Below are positions 1 to 8,441 of a stretch of DNA of 45,722 nucleotides, piece after piece. The stretch lies in NCBI GenBank assembly GCA_964492185.1, contig CAZBJH010000015.1, positions 1 to 45,722 on the forward strand. The letters run 5' to 3'. The position numbers and the translations under genes are program-made. Below the pieces are notes generated by a model. The model had not been told where the DNA came from. It searched no databases and was given only the letters and a program-made list of their open reading frames with translations. Within the stretch, counting starts at the first letter, position 1, and every line of letters begins with the position of its first letter. The stretch is from JAFGSZ01 sp964492185 (GTDB taxonomy: Bacteria; Bacteroidota; Bacteroidia; Bacteroidales; UBA10428).

Positions 1-83
1 GGACCGCGCGAGCCTTGCAAATGGAACTTTCTGAACAGACACATGTATGGTTAAATATTTTGACTACTTTATAGACGGACTCT
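1..83 (-). repeat. MITE-like family B element, truncated by window start
   Basis: Reverse-orientation copy of the 165-bp family B repeat found complete at 24709, 30547 and 43678. Only the half carrying the double left end is inside the window: the GCAAATGGAACTTTCTGAAC segment and the outer end ACTTTATAGACGGACTCT. It ends at an AATT (84-87), which also borders the next element remnant. No coding capacity. Confidence 0.85.
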
Positions 84-87
84 AATT

Positions 88-133
88 AGCATCTGTCCAT
101 AAAGTAGGCAAAATGTTTATGTGCTCATGATAA
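88..133 (+). repeat. Family B left-end remnant
   Basis: Starts AGCATCTGTCCATAAAGTAG and continues GCAAAATGTTTATGTG, matching the outer left end of family B, then loses similarity. It lies head to head with the truncated copy at 1-83, the two ends sharing a single AATT. The rest of 134-263 shows no gene or structure that I recognise. Confidence 0.6.
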
Positions 134-263
134 GTATAGAGTTGTTTAAGTAAAAAATTTAATGCGGTTTATAAAAGTAATAAGCATTGATTGAATAAAT
201 AAATGTGCAATGTTAATTATAGTATTTTCTTAAAATATAGTTTAATCCAAACATACAATACAA

Positions 264-500
264 ATGTCAAGTTTTCAGAATATTTCCAGACTTAAGAAGA
301 TTGATCAGTTTATTCAACAGAAAGATACAGGCAGGCCAAGGGATCTTGCTCATAAAATTGGTATATCCGAGCGTTTGCTATTTATTTATATCCGGCATAT
401 GCGAAATCTGGGAGCACCCATTGCTTATGATAAAGCTTCAAGGAATTATTATTACAGGGGCGGTGGTAAATTCCAGATCGGATATGTGAATCCTTCTTAA
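264..500 (+). CDS. Small winged-helix (HTH_11/DeoR-like) DNA-binding protein
   Basis: 78-residue protein made almost entirely of one winged helix-turn-helix. Residues about 8-50 carry the helices (RLKKIDQFIQQ, then RPRDLAHKIGISERLLFIYI as turn and recognition helix) and about 50-70 the wing (GAPIAYDKASRNYYYRGGG). The pattern matches the N-terminal HTH of YafY/DeoR-type regulators, but there is no ligand-binding domain, so it would bind DNA alone or as a dimer. Start is the first ATG after a stop-rich A/T leader. It stands alone, convergent with hppA and about 130 bp after a pair of mobile-repeat ends. Target unknown; similar stand-alone HTH proteins occur in Bacteroidota. Fold assignment fairly confident, function not. 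Confidence 0.7.
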   Translation: MSSFQNISRLKKIDQFIQQKDTGRPRDLAHKIGISERLLFIYIRHMRNLGAPIAYDKASRNYYYRGGGKFQIGYVNPS

Positions 501-560
501 CCTGACGGAAGAATAATACATGTCAAAATGTATAAAGTATAGGAATGTTTTACATAGAAA

Positions 561-585
561 AAGCCAGCCGTAATGCGGCTGGCTT
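561..585 (-). terminator. Rho-independent terminator of hppA
   Basis: Perfect 10-bp stem AAGCCAGCCG / CGGCTGGCTT with a 5-nt loop. Read on the minus strand it is followed by TTTTCTATG, a short U-rich run, and it starts 22 bp after the hppA stop codon. It may also stop the convergent HTH gene. Confidence 0.8.
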
Positions 586-606
586 GATAAAAGATTGTTT
601 TGATAA

Positions 607-2892
607 TTAGGCGAAAAATCCCAAAGCCACGGTTAATCCTGCCATTACTACAGAAATCATAGTCATAAGCTTGATCAGGATGTTCAATGATGGCCCGGAA
701 GTATCTTTAAAAGGATCTCCAACCGTATCACATACTACTCCTGCTTTATGGGCTTCACTTCCTTTTCCCCCGTAATTGCCTTTTTCAATGTATTTTTTTG
801 CATTGTCCCATGCACCACCGGAATTATTTAGCATGCAAGCCAGTGTGAATCCGGCAGTAAGACCACCGGCCAGTAAACCGGTAACACCTGCAACGCCCAG
901 AGTTACACCAACAATAATAGGAACAATTATGGCAATCAGTGAAGGTACAACCATTTCTCTTTGGGCACCTTTGGTTGAAATTGCAACACACTTAGCATAA
1001 TCGGGAGTAGTAGTTCCTTTCATGATACCGGGCATTTCCTTAAATTGTCTGCGTACTTCATCAACCATGGCACCGGCAGCTCTGCCAACAGCTTTCATTG
1101 TCATGGCACAAAAGACAAAAGCCATCATAGCACCAAGGAATAATCCTCCAAGAAGCATAGGATTGAATATGGAAAGATTATAGGCATCGACAAAGTCGCT
1201 GATATGAGCTCCGGCTATTTGCACGGCTTTTTGTCCCTCTTCAACAACGGGAATTACCTCTGTATAGAACAAGGTATTTCCAACTTCCATAAAGCCTTCA
1301 CCGGCTTTGGATAGCTTACCTAACCATAATCTCACTTCTTCCATGTAGGCGGCCAGAAGTGCCATGGCAGTCAATGCAGCAGATCCGATTGCAAAACCTT
1401 TACCGGTTGCAGCAGTAGTATTCCCGAGCATATCAAGCGCGTCAGTACGTTCACGCACATGTGGGGGGAGCTCTGACATTTCGGCATTACCCCCGGCATT
1501 ATCGGCAATGGGACCAAAAGCATCAGTGGCCAGTGTTATACCAAGTGTTGAGAGCATACCAACAGCTGCAAAACCTATACCATATACACCCATGGCAAAA
1601 TGAGTAAAACCACCGGCAAAACCGTAAGCGGCAATGATAGCCAGTGCAATTGTAACTACAGGTATCCATGTGGAAAACATACCAACAGCAATGCCATCTA
1701 TAATGGCTGTGGCCGGACCTTGTTGTGTCTGCCGGGCAATTCCTCTTGTCGGTTTATATTCATCCGAGGTGAAGTACTCTGTTCCCTGACCAATAATATT
1801 ACCGGCAATTAATCCGGCAACTACCGAACCAAAAATACCCCAGGTAATCCATTCTGCCCATGCCAGACCGGCAACAGCTACCAGGATTAGCGCGGAACTT
1901 CCTCCCGTACCAAGCAATAATGCATTTAACAGATTCTTTTGTGTGGCTGATTCTTTAGCACGTACGAAATAAATACCTGCTATGGAAAGTACGATCCCAA
2001 TGGCAGCTACGATCATCGGGGCAACAACAGCCTGAGTCTGGTCCATACCTGTAATCAGTGGCAATGCTGCTCCAAGAGCAGCAGTAGCCAGGATAGAACC
2101 TGCATATGATTCATACAGGTCAGCACCCATACCTGCCACGTCACCTACATTATCACCCACGTTATCTGCAATTGTTGCAGGATTGCGGGGATCATCCTCG
2201 GGAATGCCTTCTTCAACTTTACCAACCAGATCGGCGCCAACATCGGCAGCTTTGGTATAAATACCACCGCCAACACGGGCAAATAATGCCTGTGTTGATG
2301 CACCCATACCAAAAGTAAGCATAGTGGCAGTGATCTCAACAAGCTTCTGGTGCTCCCCGGTATCTGCATGAACAAAAGTCAGGCCCATAATATGAAGGCC
2401 ATTCTGCATATGTTCGGCAGTATAAACCAGTTTGGTAAGAATAACATACCATAAACTGATGTCAAGCAGGGCAAAACCTACTACGACCAAACCCATAACG
2501 GCTCCGCTGCGAAAGGCGATCTTCAATCCTTTGTTCAGAGATTCCGATGCGCCCTGCGCGGTCCTTGCAGAGGCGTAGGTAGCTGTGCGCATACCCAGGT
2601 AACCACAAAGGCCCGAAAAGAAACCACCGGTGAGAAATGCAATTGGTACAAAAGGGTTTTGTACACCAAAGTAAGCCAGAATAGTCAGTAGAACGAGCAA
2701 TATCAAGAATACATAGGTTACTACCCTGTATTGCCTCTTAATATATGCCATTGCACCTTCTCTGACGTGCTGAGCAATCTCTTTCATTCTGTCATTTCCT
2801 TCCGAATTCTTCATCATGGTTTTGAAGAAAATGTAAGCAAATAACAAAGCTGAAAGTGCTGCTAATGGAATAATCCAGAAAATTCCTGTCAT
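607..2892 (-). CDS. hppA: Membrane-bound cation-pumping pyrophosphatase, K+-dependent type
   Basis: 761-residue polytopic membrane protein that hydrolyses pyrophosphate and uses the energy to pump H+ and/or Na+ out of the cytoplasm. Family signatures visible: DVGADLVGKVEEG near residue 220, DDPRNPATIADNVGDNVGD near 235-250, GPIADNAGGNAEMS near 470 and GDTVGDPFKDTSGPSLN near 720; these Asp/Lys residues bind the Mg-pyrophosphate. The GNTTAATGKG segment near 490-499 has Ala where K+-independent enzymes have Lys, so K+ dependence is expected. Length fits the family. Whether it pumps Na+, H+ or both cannot be decided by eye. Monocistronic: its own promoter upstream and a terminator 22 bp downstream. 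Confidence 0.97.
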   Translation of the reverse strand: MTGIFWIIPLAALSALLFAYIFFKTMMKNSEGNDRMKEIAQHVREGAMAYIKRQYRVVTYVFLILLVLLTILAYFGVQNPFVPIAFLTGGFFSGLCGYLGMRTATYASARTAQGASESLNKGLKIAFRSGAVMGLVVVGFALLDISLWYVILTKLVYTAEHMQNGLHIMGLTFVHADTGEHQKLVEITATMLTFGMGASTQALFARVGGGIYTKAADVGADLVGKVEEGIPEDDPRNPATIADNVGDNVGDVAGMGADLYESYAGSILATAALGAALPLITGMDQTQAVVAPMIVAAIGIVLSIAGIYFVRAKESATQKNLLNALLLGTGGSSALILVAVAGLAWAEWITWGIFGSVVAGLIAGNIIGQGTEYFTSDEYKPTRGIARQTQQGPATAIIDGIAVGMFSTWIPVVTIALAIIAAYGFAGGFTHFAMGVYGIGFAAVGMLSTLGITLATDAFGPIADNAGGNAEMSELPPHVRERTDALDMLGNTTAATGKGFAIGSAALTAMALLAAYMEEVRLWLGKLSKAGEGFMEVGNTLFYTEVIPVVEEGQKAVQIAGAHISDFVDAYNLSIFNPMLLGGLFLGAMMAFVFCAMTMKAVGRAAGAMVDEVRRQFKEMPGIMKGTTTPDYAKCVAISTKGAQREMVVPSLIAIIVPIIVGVTLGVAGVTGLLAGGLTAGFTLACMLNNSGGAWDNAKKYIEKGNYGGKGSEAHKAGVVCDTVGDPFKDTSGPSLNILIKLMTMISVVMAGLTVALGFFA

Positions 2893-2992
2893 ATAGATTA
2901 GTTTTTAGTTTATATTAAAATGTATTGTTTAAACCATTGAAAGTATGCTGTTTAACGAGGTACATTATACAATTCTGTTTTAAAATGAGTTG

Positions 2993-3022
2993 CAAATATA
3001 ATTAATTTGAATGCTTCACAAA
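2993..3022 (-). promoter_or_regulatory. Predicted hppA promoter (Bacteroidota type)
   Basis: On the minus strand a TTTG-type -33 element (complement of CAAA at 3019-3022) is followed after 18 bp by TATATTTG (complement of CAAATATA at 2993-3000), matching the Bacteroidota consensus TTTG-N19-21-TAnnTTTG. It would start transcription about 90 bp upstream of hppA. The rest of 2893-3154 shows nothing else. Confidence 0.6.
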
Positions 3023-3154
3023 AATAAAAATGAAAACTGTAAATTTTGCTTTTGAAACCAACCCGGATTATTCATGTCTCAGTATTTGGGGCGATACCGG
3101 TTACTGATTACCGAATACCTTCTCTCCTTAGCGCATTCAGACTCTCTATTCATC

Positions 3155-4693
3155 CTATCCTGCCCAATTATCCCTGTCAAGGCTCCGGTATTGTATGGCT
3201 TCAGCCAGATGATGGGTAGCTACCATATCACTGTTTTCCAGATCGGCAATGGTTCGGGATACTTTAAGTATACGGTCGTATGCCCTGGCAGATAATCCCA
3301 GTTTTTCCATGGCGTTTTTGATCAGTTGCCGGCCTTCACCGGTAAGCACACAATATTTATGTGAAAGTGCAACATTCATTTGGGCATTGCAAAAAACGGA
3401 GGGGATATCCAGATATCTTTTTTCCTGAATTTTTCTTGCCCTGCTTACACGCCGTGATATTTTTTCACTATTTTCCGTGGGTAGTTTTTCAGATAGTTTA
3501 TCAAAAGGTACAGGCACGACTTCAATATGAATATCGATTCGGTCGAGTAAAGGACCGGATAATTTGTTCAGGTATTTCTGCACTGCACCGGGTGCACATA
3601 CACATTCCTTGTCAGGATGGTTATAATAACCACAGGGGCAGGGGTTCATCGATGCTACCAGCATGAAGCTTGCCGGATATTCCACGCTGAATTTTGATCG
3701 GGAGATAGCGATCTTCCTGTCTTCAAGGGGCTGGCGCATTACTTCCAGTACCGCGCGTTTGAATTCAGGCAGTTCATCAAGAAACAGCACCCCGTTGTGT
3801 GCAAGGGAAATTTCACCGGGTTGAGGCCATGATCCCCCGCCAACAAGGGCAACATTGGAAATGGTGTGATGGGGTGAACGGAAAGGGCGTTGTGTCATTA
3901 GAGCAGTTTCTTTATCAATTCTGCCGGCAACGGAATGGATCTTTGTTGTTTCTAAGGCTTCGTGTAATGTAAATGGGGGTAAAATAGTAGGTAAGCGTTT
4001 GGCCAGCATGGTTTTACCGGAACCAGGAGCCCCGATCATTATCAAATTATGCGAACCCGCTGCCGCGATCTCCAGTGCCCGTTTCACGTTTTCCTGACCT
4101 TTCACATCGGCAAAATCAACATCATAGTTATTTATATTGGTATAGAACCCGTTACGGGTATCCACGCGGGTAACCGCGAGCTCTTCTGCACCGTTTAAAA
4201 ATCTGATCAGCTGTGTGAAATGCTTAAGGCCGTATACTTCGAGCTGGTCAACCACGGCCGCCTCTTTGGCGTTCTGTTCAGGAAGAAAGATCCCCCTGAA
4301 TCCTCTTTTTTTTGCTTCAACAGCCATGGGCAAAACACCTTTGACAGGACTCATACTGCCATCCAGCGACAGTTCGCCCATCATCACAAAGTTCTCCAGT
4401 CCGTTTGGTTCGATCTGCCCGGAGGCAGCCAGTATGCCGATAGCCAGGGGCAGGTCATAAGCGGAACCCTCCTTGCGGATATCAGCCGGCGCCATATTAA
4501 TGATCACCTTTTTCCCGGGCATTCTGTAATCATTGGAACGGAATGCGGATTCAATGCGCATCTGGCTTTCTTTAACGGCAATATCGGGCAGACCGACAAG
4601 AAAGAATTTTACACCGCGAATGGCATTGACTTCAATAGTAATAATTTTGGCATTGATCCCATAAACGGCACTGCCGTATGTCTTCACTAACAT
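3155..4693 (-). CDS. comM: ComM/YifB-family Mg-chelatase-like AAA+ ATPase
   Basis: 512 residues. N-terminal ChlI/Lon-like fold (MLVKTYGSAVYGINA, VGLPDIAVKESQMRI), then an Mg-chelatase AAA+ module with Walker A GAPGSGKT near residue 221 and Walker B-like LFLDELPEF near 305, a four-Cys segment (CPCGYYNHPDKECVC) typical of this family, and the C-terminal Mg_chelatase_C helices. In Proteobacteria ComM is a hexameric branch-migration helicase that helps integrate transformed DNA; here the role is inferred from family only. I prefer the start at MLVKTYG (4693) because family members begin there; a start ten codons upstream at 4723 is also open. No competence genes nearby. Confidence 0.92.
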   Translation of the reverse strand: MLVKTYGSAVYGINAKIITIEVNAIRGVKFFLVGLPDIAVKESQMRIESAFRSNDYRMPGKKVIINMAPADIRKEGSAYDLPLAIGILAASGQIEPNGLENFVMMGELSLDGSMSPVKGVLPMAVEAKKRGFRGIFLPEQNAKEAAVVDQLEVYGLKHFTQLIRFLNGAEELAVTRVDTRNGFYTNINNYDVDFADVKGQENVKRALEIAAAGSHNLIMIGAPGSGKTMLAKRLPTILPPFTLHEALETTKIHSVAGRIDKETALMTQRPFRSPHHTISNVALVGGGSWPQPGEISLAHNGVLFLDELPEFKRAVLEVMRQPLEDRKIAISRSKFSVEYPASFMLVASMNPCPCGYYNHPDKECVCAPGAVQKYLNKLSGPLLDRIDIHIEVVPVPFDKLSEKLPTENSEKISRRVSRARKIQEKRYLDIPSVFCNAQMNVALSHKYCVLTGEGRQLIKNAMEKLGLSARAYDRILKVSRTIADLENSDMVATHHLAEAIQYRSLDRDNWAG

Positions 4694-5033
4694 GATGAGG
4701 GTGGTTGAATTATCACATAACATTGCAAAATAAATAAAAATTAACTGAAAAGAAATATTTCTTTATTATAACCTTTATTATTTATGACTTTGTTGAAATG
4801 GATGAAAATATAATTCGGGGCAGGGTTTTGTTATTTTATTAATAATCCAGGATAATATGTATTGCTTATTCATAATCATGATCTTTTTGCACTGAAAAGC
4901 CAATAATGCAGGATAAAACGGGTATCACAAAATTAAATTTTCCCCGCCTGGGAAGGTTTATGCCGGCAAAAGCCTTTTCTTTTAAGTGATAAAATACAGT
5001 ACCACTTTTGATCGCATATTATATCTGACATCA
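4694..5033. other. Intergenic stretch with two copies of a dispersed short motif
   Basis: About 340 bp, A/T-rich, no ORF of note and no clear hairpin. It holds two copies of the motif AATAATRCAGGWTAA that recurs in several other intergenic gaps: 4841-4855 (AATAATCCAGGATAA) and 4902-4917 (AATAATGCAGGATAAA). I see no confident promoter for comM. Confidence 0.5.
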
Positions 5034-6467
5034 TTATTCATTCAATAAACGCTCCTTCATTTTTCGTTTTTTTTCTGCCTGTTCAAGCCAGTAACATCCG
5101 GGTCCGGATGTTTTGGTTCGCTGGTTGCAGCCGAGTATGATGTTCAATCCGAACCTCAGGTTGATGTTCCGGGTTTTTTGGGGCCATATTAAACCTAAAA
5201 GATTATCGGTAAGGGCATAAAACTGCACCGGATAATTGCCCAGGGCAATGCCCAGGCCAAGGTTATTGAATGTGCGGTTATTATATGAATAACTAATACT
5301 GGTATGAAGTCCTTTAACAGGCTCTATATTACCGGAAAGTGTAAGAGCTGAAATGATCTTCCGGGGGAAAATGATGTTTGAATACAGTGCTCCGATGTTT
5401 ATTTTCTCATTTATTTTGAAGGTACCGCCAAGATACATCCTGACCGGCAGAAAGGAAAAATATGTCTCTTCACTGAGCTCAAGCCGGAAATTGTTGGTCA
5501 ATTGTATTAACAGTTCTTCATAATTCTCTATAGTGATTGTATCTCCCAGCGGACCGCTATAATAAAATTCACCTTCACGGCTTAAGGTGTTCAGGTTAGA
5601 ACGCCAGCGGATAAATCCCAGGTCAAGGATGCTTCCTGATATGGTGATGTTATTATCATATTCATAAATAAAGCCCGCGTCAAAGGCGATACCCGGATTT
5701 TGCCGGTTGAAAGCGATTTGTTGCCAGGAAATGCTTTCATCCAGGACAGGATCATCGATAAAACCATTTTCATTGGTGTCAATAATTAATGGCAGGGATG
5801 TATTTATATGCAGGTCGGAGTTAAAAAAGAGATCAAATGTGTTGTTTTCTGTAAAAAGAGTGAAATCCGATTTCTTTGTTGTGATATTTAATTTGCCAAA
5901 TAGCAGTTTGGCTTTGATGCCGAAGGACCTGTCAGAATACTGTCTGGAAATTCCCAAGGCATATTCCCTGTAATGATTAAAGAGCAGTCCGCTACCTTCA
6001 AATGAAGCGAAATCTCCTTCAAAGGGAGTGTTACCATTCCAGGCCAGGTTGATCATATCGTTGGTATAGCTGGCTGCCAGGAAATTTTTTTCCTGAAGGG
6101 AGAAGGTAAAATAATAATCCTCATGCCGGTAACCCAGGGCAAGGATACTTGTATGCATTTCGTTTATAATGAAGTTCAGAGGTGCTAACTTGTCCGTTAA
6201 GGCATCAATATCAGCCCTGTAGTAATCTGTACCTTTTTCGGGAATGAATAGTTGATCGTAACTGAATCCCGTGTTGCCATAATTAAAGTGGACAGAGGAA
6301 AGTACAGGTAAGCCTATAAATAGTTTACAATTATTTTGAACAGCAGGATTAATAAAATTACTTTCAGGAATATTATGCATAAAGAACAAAAGGTTATTTT
6401 GCTGACCGGAAAGCACCGTGAGTAATCCTGTATGAAATAAAAGTGCTATTGTAAGATGTTTGATCAT
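5034..6467 (-). CDS. DUF5723-like outer-membrane beta-barrel protein
   Basis: 477 residues. Signal peptide at 1-21 (MIKHLTIALLFHTGLLTVLSG, cleavage before QQN). The mature part opens with HNIPESNFINPAVQ, an NPA motif near the N-terminus as in PorP/SprF-type and DUF5723 proteins, then alternating aromatic/polar strands through residue ~445 and a short charged tail. It should sit in the outer membrane. Similar proteins are common in Bacteroidota and some are linked to gliding or the T9SS, but none of those partners is encoded here. The gene follows the lipoprotein gene by 15 bp, so the two probably form one transcript and possibly a complex. Function not established. Confidence 0.65.
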   Translation of the reverse strand: MIKHLTIALLFHTGLLTVLSGQQNNLLFFMHNIPESNFINPAVQNNCKLFIGLPVLSSVHFNYGNTGFSYDQLFIPEKGTDYYRADIDALTDKLAPLNFIINEMHTSILALGYRHEDYYFTFSLQEKNFLAASYTNDMINLAWNGNTPFEGDFASFEGSGLLFNHYREYALGISRQYSDRSFGIKAKLLFGKLNITTKKSDFTLFTENNTFDLFFNSDLHINTSLPLIIDTNENGFIDDPVLDESISWQQIAFNRQNPGIAFDAGFIYEYDNNITISGSILDLGFIRWRSNLNTLSREGEFYYSGPLGDTITIENYEELLIQLTNNFRLELSEETYFSFLPVRMYLGGTFKINEKINIGALYSNIIFPRKIISALTLSGNIEPVKGLHTSISYSYNNRTFNNLGLGIALGNYPVQFYALTDNLLGLIWPQKTRNINLRFGLNIILGCNQRTKTSGPGCYWLEQAEKKRKMKERLLNE

Positions 6468-6482
6468 AATAATTTTATGATA

Positions 6483-7187
6483 TCAGATATCTCCGGCTGT
6501 CATTTCCAGCCCTACACGAATACCAATTTGTACGTTAATTGAATATTCCCGGTAAAATTTGGCAATTTTTCTGTCATTGCTGACCGTATATACTTTGCCG
6601 GTAATAATGATGTACCTCACATTGGGCAGGTTGTTTATCTGGTTTTCAGCAAGTTCGATATCGATTTGATCTGTATAGTTGTTGACAATCACGCCTTCTT
6701 CATTTGTATCCCCGGGGGGTATAAGCCTCGGACCTTCCCTGAAAAGAGAATCTGTAATATTCATTCCTGCACCTGCAAAATAAACCTGCGTAGAAGCCTC
6801 AGTGGCAAATCCGTTTGTCAGGTTGATTCTGAACATTAAATAGGTCACATTGTCGATCTGGTCGCTTATCGTACTGAAATCAAATTCTTTATCATCTCTT
6901 CTTTCAACATATTCCAGGATGTTAGGAAGCGTGTCATCTTCATATTCAACGTAACCGTAAGGTCCCTGGATAAGGGTATCGATATTATCAATGGTTTCAA
7001 TAATGCTTTCAAAATAATCATTGATCGAATAGGAGACAGTACCCACAGGTAGGGAATAGGTTGGAGTAAAATGCACCATTTCGGAAATATTTGTAAGGTT
7101 TTCGTCAACACATGCGGAAAAGACAAAATGTAACAAAAAGAATGGTATGATTTTCAGTTTTGTCATCAGGTAATAATAACGTTTCAA
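6483..7187 (-). CDS. Hypothetical lipoprotein, partner of the downstream barrel gene
   Basis: 234 residues with a lipoprotein signal: basic start, hydrophobic stretch IIPFFLLHFVF and lipobox FSAC with Cys26 as first mature residue. A second in-frame ATG eight codons in would give a more standard signal length. The mature part is acidic and beta-rich with no motif that I can name. It lies 15 bp upstream of the outer-membrane protein gene and 31 bp downstream of gmhA, all on the minus strand, so a gmhA - lipoprotein - barrel transcript is likely. Likely faces the periplasm or the outer-membrane inner leaflet. Real gene fairly certain; function unknown. Confidence 0.7.
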   Translation of the reverse strand: MKRYYYLMTKLKIIPFFLLHFVFSACVDENLTNISEMVHFTPTYSLPVGTVSYSINDYFESIIETIDNIDTLIQGPYGYVEYEDDTLPNILEYVERRDDKEFDFSTISDQIDNVTYLMFRINLTNGFATEASTQVYFAGAGMNITDSLFREGPRLIPPGDTNEEGVIVNNYTDQIDIELAENQINNLPNVRYIIITGKVYTVSNDRKIAKFYREYSINVQIGIRVGLEMTAGDI

Positions 7188-7218
7188 TGAACAAATTGAT
7201 TGTTAAAGCATCATGATT

Positions 7219-7785
7219 TTAACAATTATCTTCTATAAAATGAATTAGTGCATGAATAACTTTGATGTGGATCTCCTGTGTACGGTCAGAGTATGAAGAA
7301 TCAGGAGCACGTATTTCAATATCGCACAGACCTGCCAGTTTTCCACCGTCTTTTCCGGTAAGGCCGATCACCTTAATATCTTTTTGCCGGGCAGTTTCAG
7401 CTGCTTTTATTACATTTACTGAATTGCCACTGGTGCTGATAGCGAGCAGGACGTCATTCTTATTTCCAAGTCCTTCGATATACCTCGAAAAAATGGCTTC
7501 AAATCCATAATCATTTGCAGTGCATGTAATATGTGCGGCATCTGATATTGAAATCGCGGGGATGGATTTCCTGCGTTCCCTGAACTGGCCTGTAAGCTCT
7601 TCGGCAAAATGCATTGCATCGCACATAGAACCTCCATTACCGCAACTGAATATTTTCTTTCCTTTTTTTAGGGCATCAACCATTATTATTGCCGCGTCCT
7701 GGATGTTCTTAAAGTTATTACTGTCGGATAAGAATTTGTCAATAGTATCGCGTGCTTCCCTGAATTCGTTGATAATGTTTTGCAT
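7219..7785 (-). CDS. gmhA: Sedoheptulose-7-phosphate isomerase (SIS domain)
   Basis: 188 residues, the usual GmhA length. Converts sedoheptulose 7-phosphate to D-glycero-D-manno-heptose 7-phosphate, the first step of ADP-heptose synthesis for lipopolysaccharide. The SIS domain shows FSCGNGGSMCDAMHFAEELTG near residues 46-66, ISTSGNS near 117 for phosphate binding, and a C-terminal TQEIHIKVIHALIHFIE helix with the metal-site His/Glu/Gln pattern of the family. No other heptose genes lie nearby. Upstream is a family A mobile repeat (7803-7945) ending 17 bp before the start codon, so the native promoter may lie within or beyond that repeat. Confidence 0.9.
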   Translation of the reverse strand: MQNIINEFREARDTIDKFLSDSNNFKNIQDAAIIMVDALKKGKKIFSCGNGGSMCDAMHFAEELTGQFRERRKSIPAISISDAAHITCTANDYGFEAIFSRYIEGLGNKNDVLLAISTSGNSVNVIKAAETARQKDIKVIGLTGKDGGKLAGLCDIEIRAPDSSYSDRTQEIHIKVIHALIHFIEDNC

Positions 7786-7802
7786 GTTAAGATTTATTAT
7801 TT

Positions 7803-7945
7803 AGTGTTTGTCCATAATGTCCGATATATGTGTTGCCGCTCACATTTCAAGTCCTCAAATACTTTAGAATTCCGCGGTTTAAAATGTTCTCGCACCTTGA
7901 TCTCGAACATTTTGAACAAACACTACGAGTTTATAGACAGACTTT
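7803..7945 (+). mobile_element. MITE-like family A element, armless form (143 bp)
   Basis: Left end AGTGTTTGTCCATAATGTCC, palindromic core around TCAAGTCCTC..CCGCGGTTTAAAAT, right end ATTTTGAACAAACACTACGA plus tail GAGTTTATAGACAGACTTT. Flanked by a perfect 4-bp duplication ATTT (7799-7802 and 7946-7949). No coding capacity. Lies between the divergent genes gmhA and the small membrane protein upstream of mutL. Confidence 0.85.
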
Positions 7946-8121
7946 ATTTATAAGCATGGTAAATTTAGGAAAAAAACTTGTTATCCTTATGCGGTTGTTT
8001 TATGCCGGATTAATCAAGTATCAGGTTCGGTCCAGATGCAGGGCGCTTAAAATTGAGAACAAAGATTAGAAGGGTTTTTGAACAATCAGGTTAAACTTAT
8101 GAATTGCTTGTGATGATTTTA

Positions 8122-8129
8122 TACCTTTG
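8122..8129 (+). promoter_or_regulatory. Predicted -7 promoter element
   Basis: TACCTTTG matches the Bacteroidota -7 consensus TAnnTTTG, 24 bp before the start codon of the small membrane protein gene; expected to drive that gene and mutL. No well-spaced -33 TTTG is evident. Confidence 0.45.
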
Positions 8130-8152
8130 TAGTATCAATTTAAAAAATAATA

Positions 8153-8428
8153 ATGGCTTTACCAGGTTTTTTCCGATCATATAAGCATAAAGTATTTGAT
8201 TATAAACCAATTTATTATAATCAGAAGAAAGAAGAACTTGAGAAGATAATCCGGGATGCGGAACGTGATGCAGGGGTTTCAAACAGTAATGATCGCAGTA
8301 TAGGGATAAGAAAGGGAACAATGCGAAGCCAAATGAAACATGCACGTGCGAGCAGGCGGAAATCAAACATGAGGTTGTTTATCATTCTATTGGTTTTGGC
8401 TGCATTTGCTTATTATTTCTTTGCTTAA
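8153..8428 (+). CDS. Small conserved-type membrane-anchored protein upstream of mutL
   Basis: 91 residues. A charged, partly helical N-terminal region (KKEELEKIIRDAERDAG, then a Lys/Arg-rich stretch RSQMKHARASRRKSN) is followed by one C-terminal membrane helix LFIILLVLAAFAYYFFA, so it is probably a tail-anchored inner-membrane protein with a basic cytoplasmic part. It starts with ATG after an A-rich leader and ends 13 bp before mutL, so the two should be co-transcribed. I recognise no named domain; similar short proteins occur next to mutL in other Bacteroidota. Real gene likely, role unknown. Confidence 0.75.
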   Translation: MALPGFFRSYKHKVFDYKPIYYNQKKEELEKIIRDAERDAGVSNSNDRSIGIRKGTMRSQMKHARASRRKSNMRLFIILLVLAAFAYYFFA

Positions 8429-8441
8429 AGAGTTTTAATCC

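Noticed and set aside
4220..4690. 156-residue plus-strand ORF antisense to comM
   Set aside because: Fully opposite the conserved comM frame; composition reflects the antisense of that gene.
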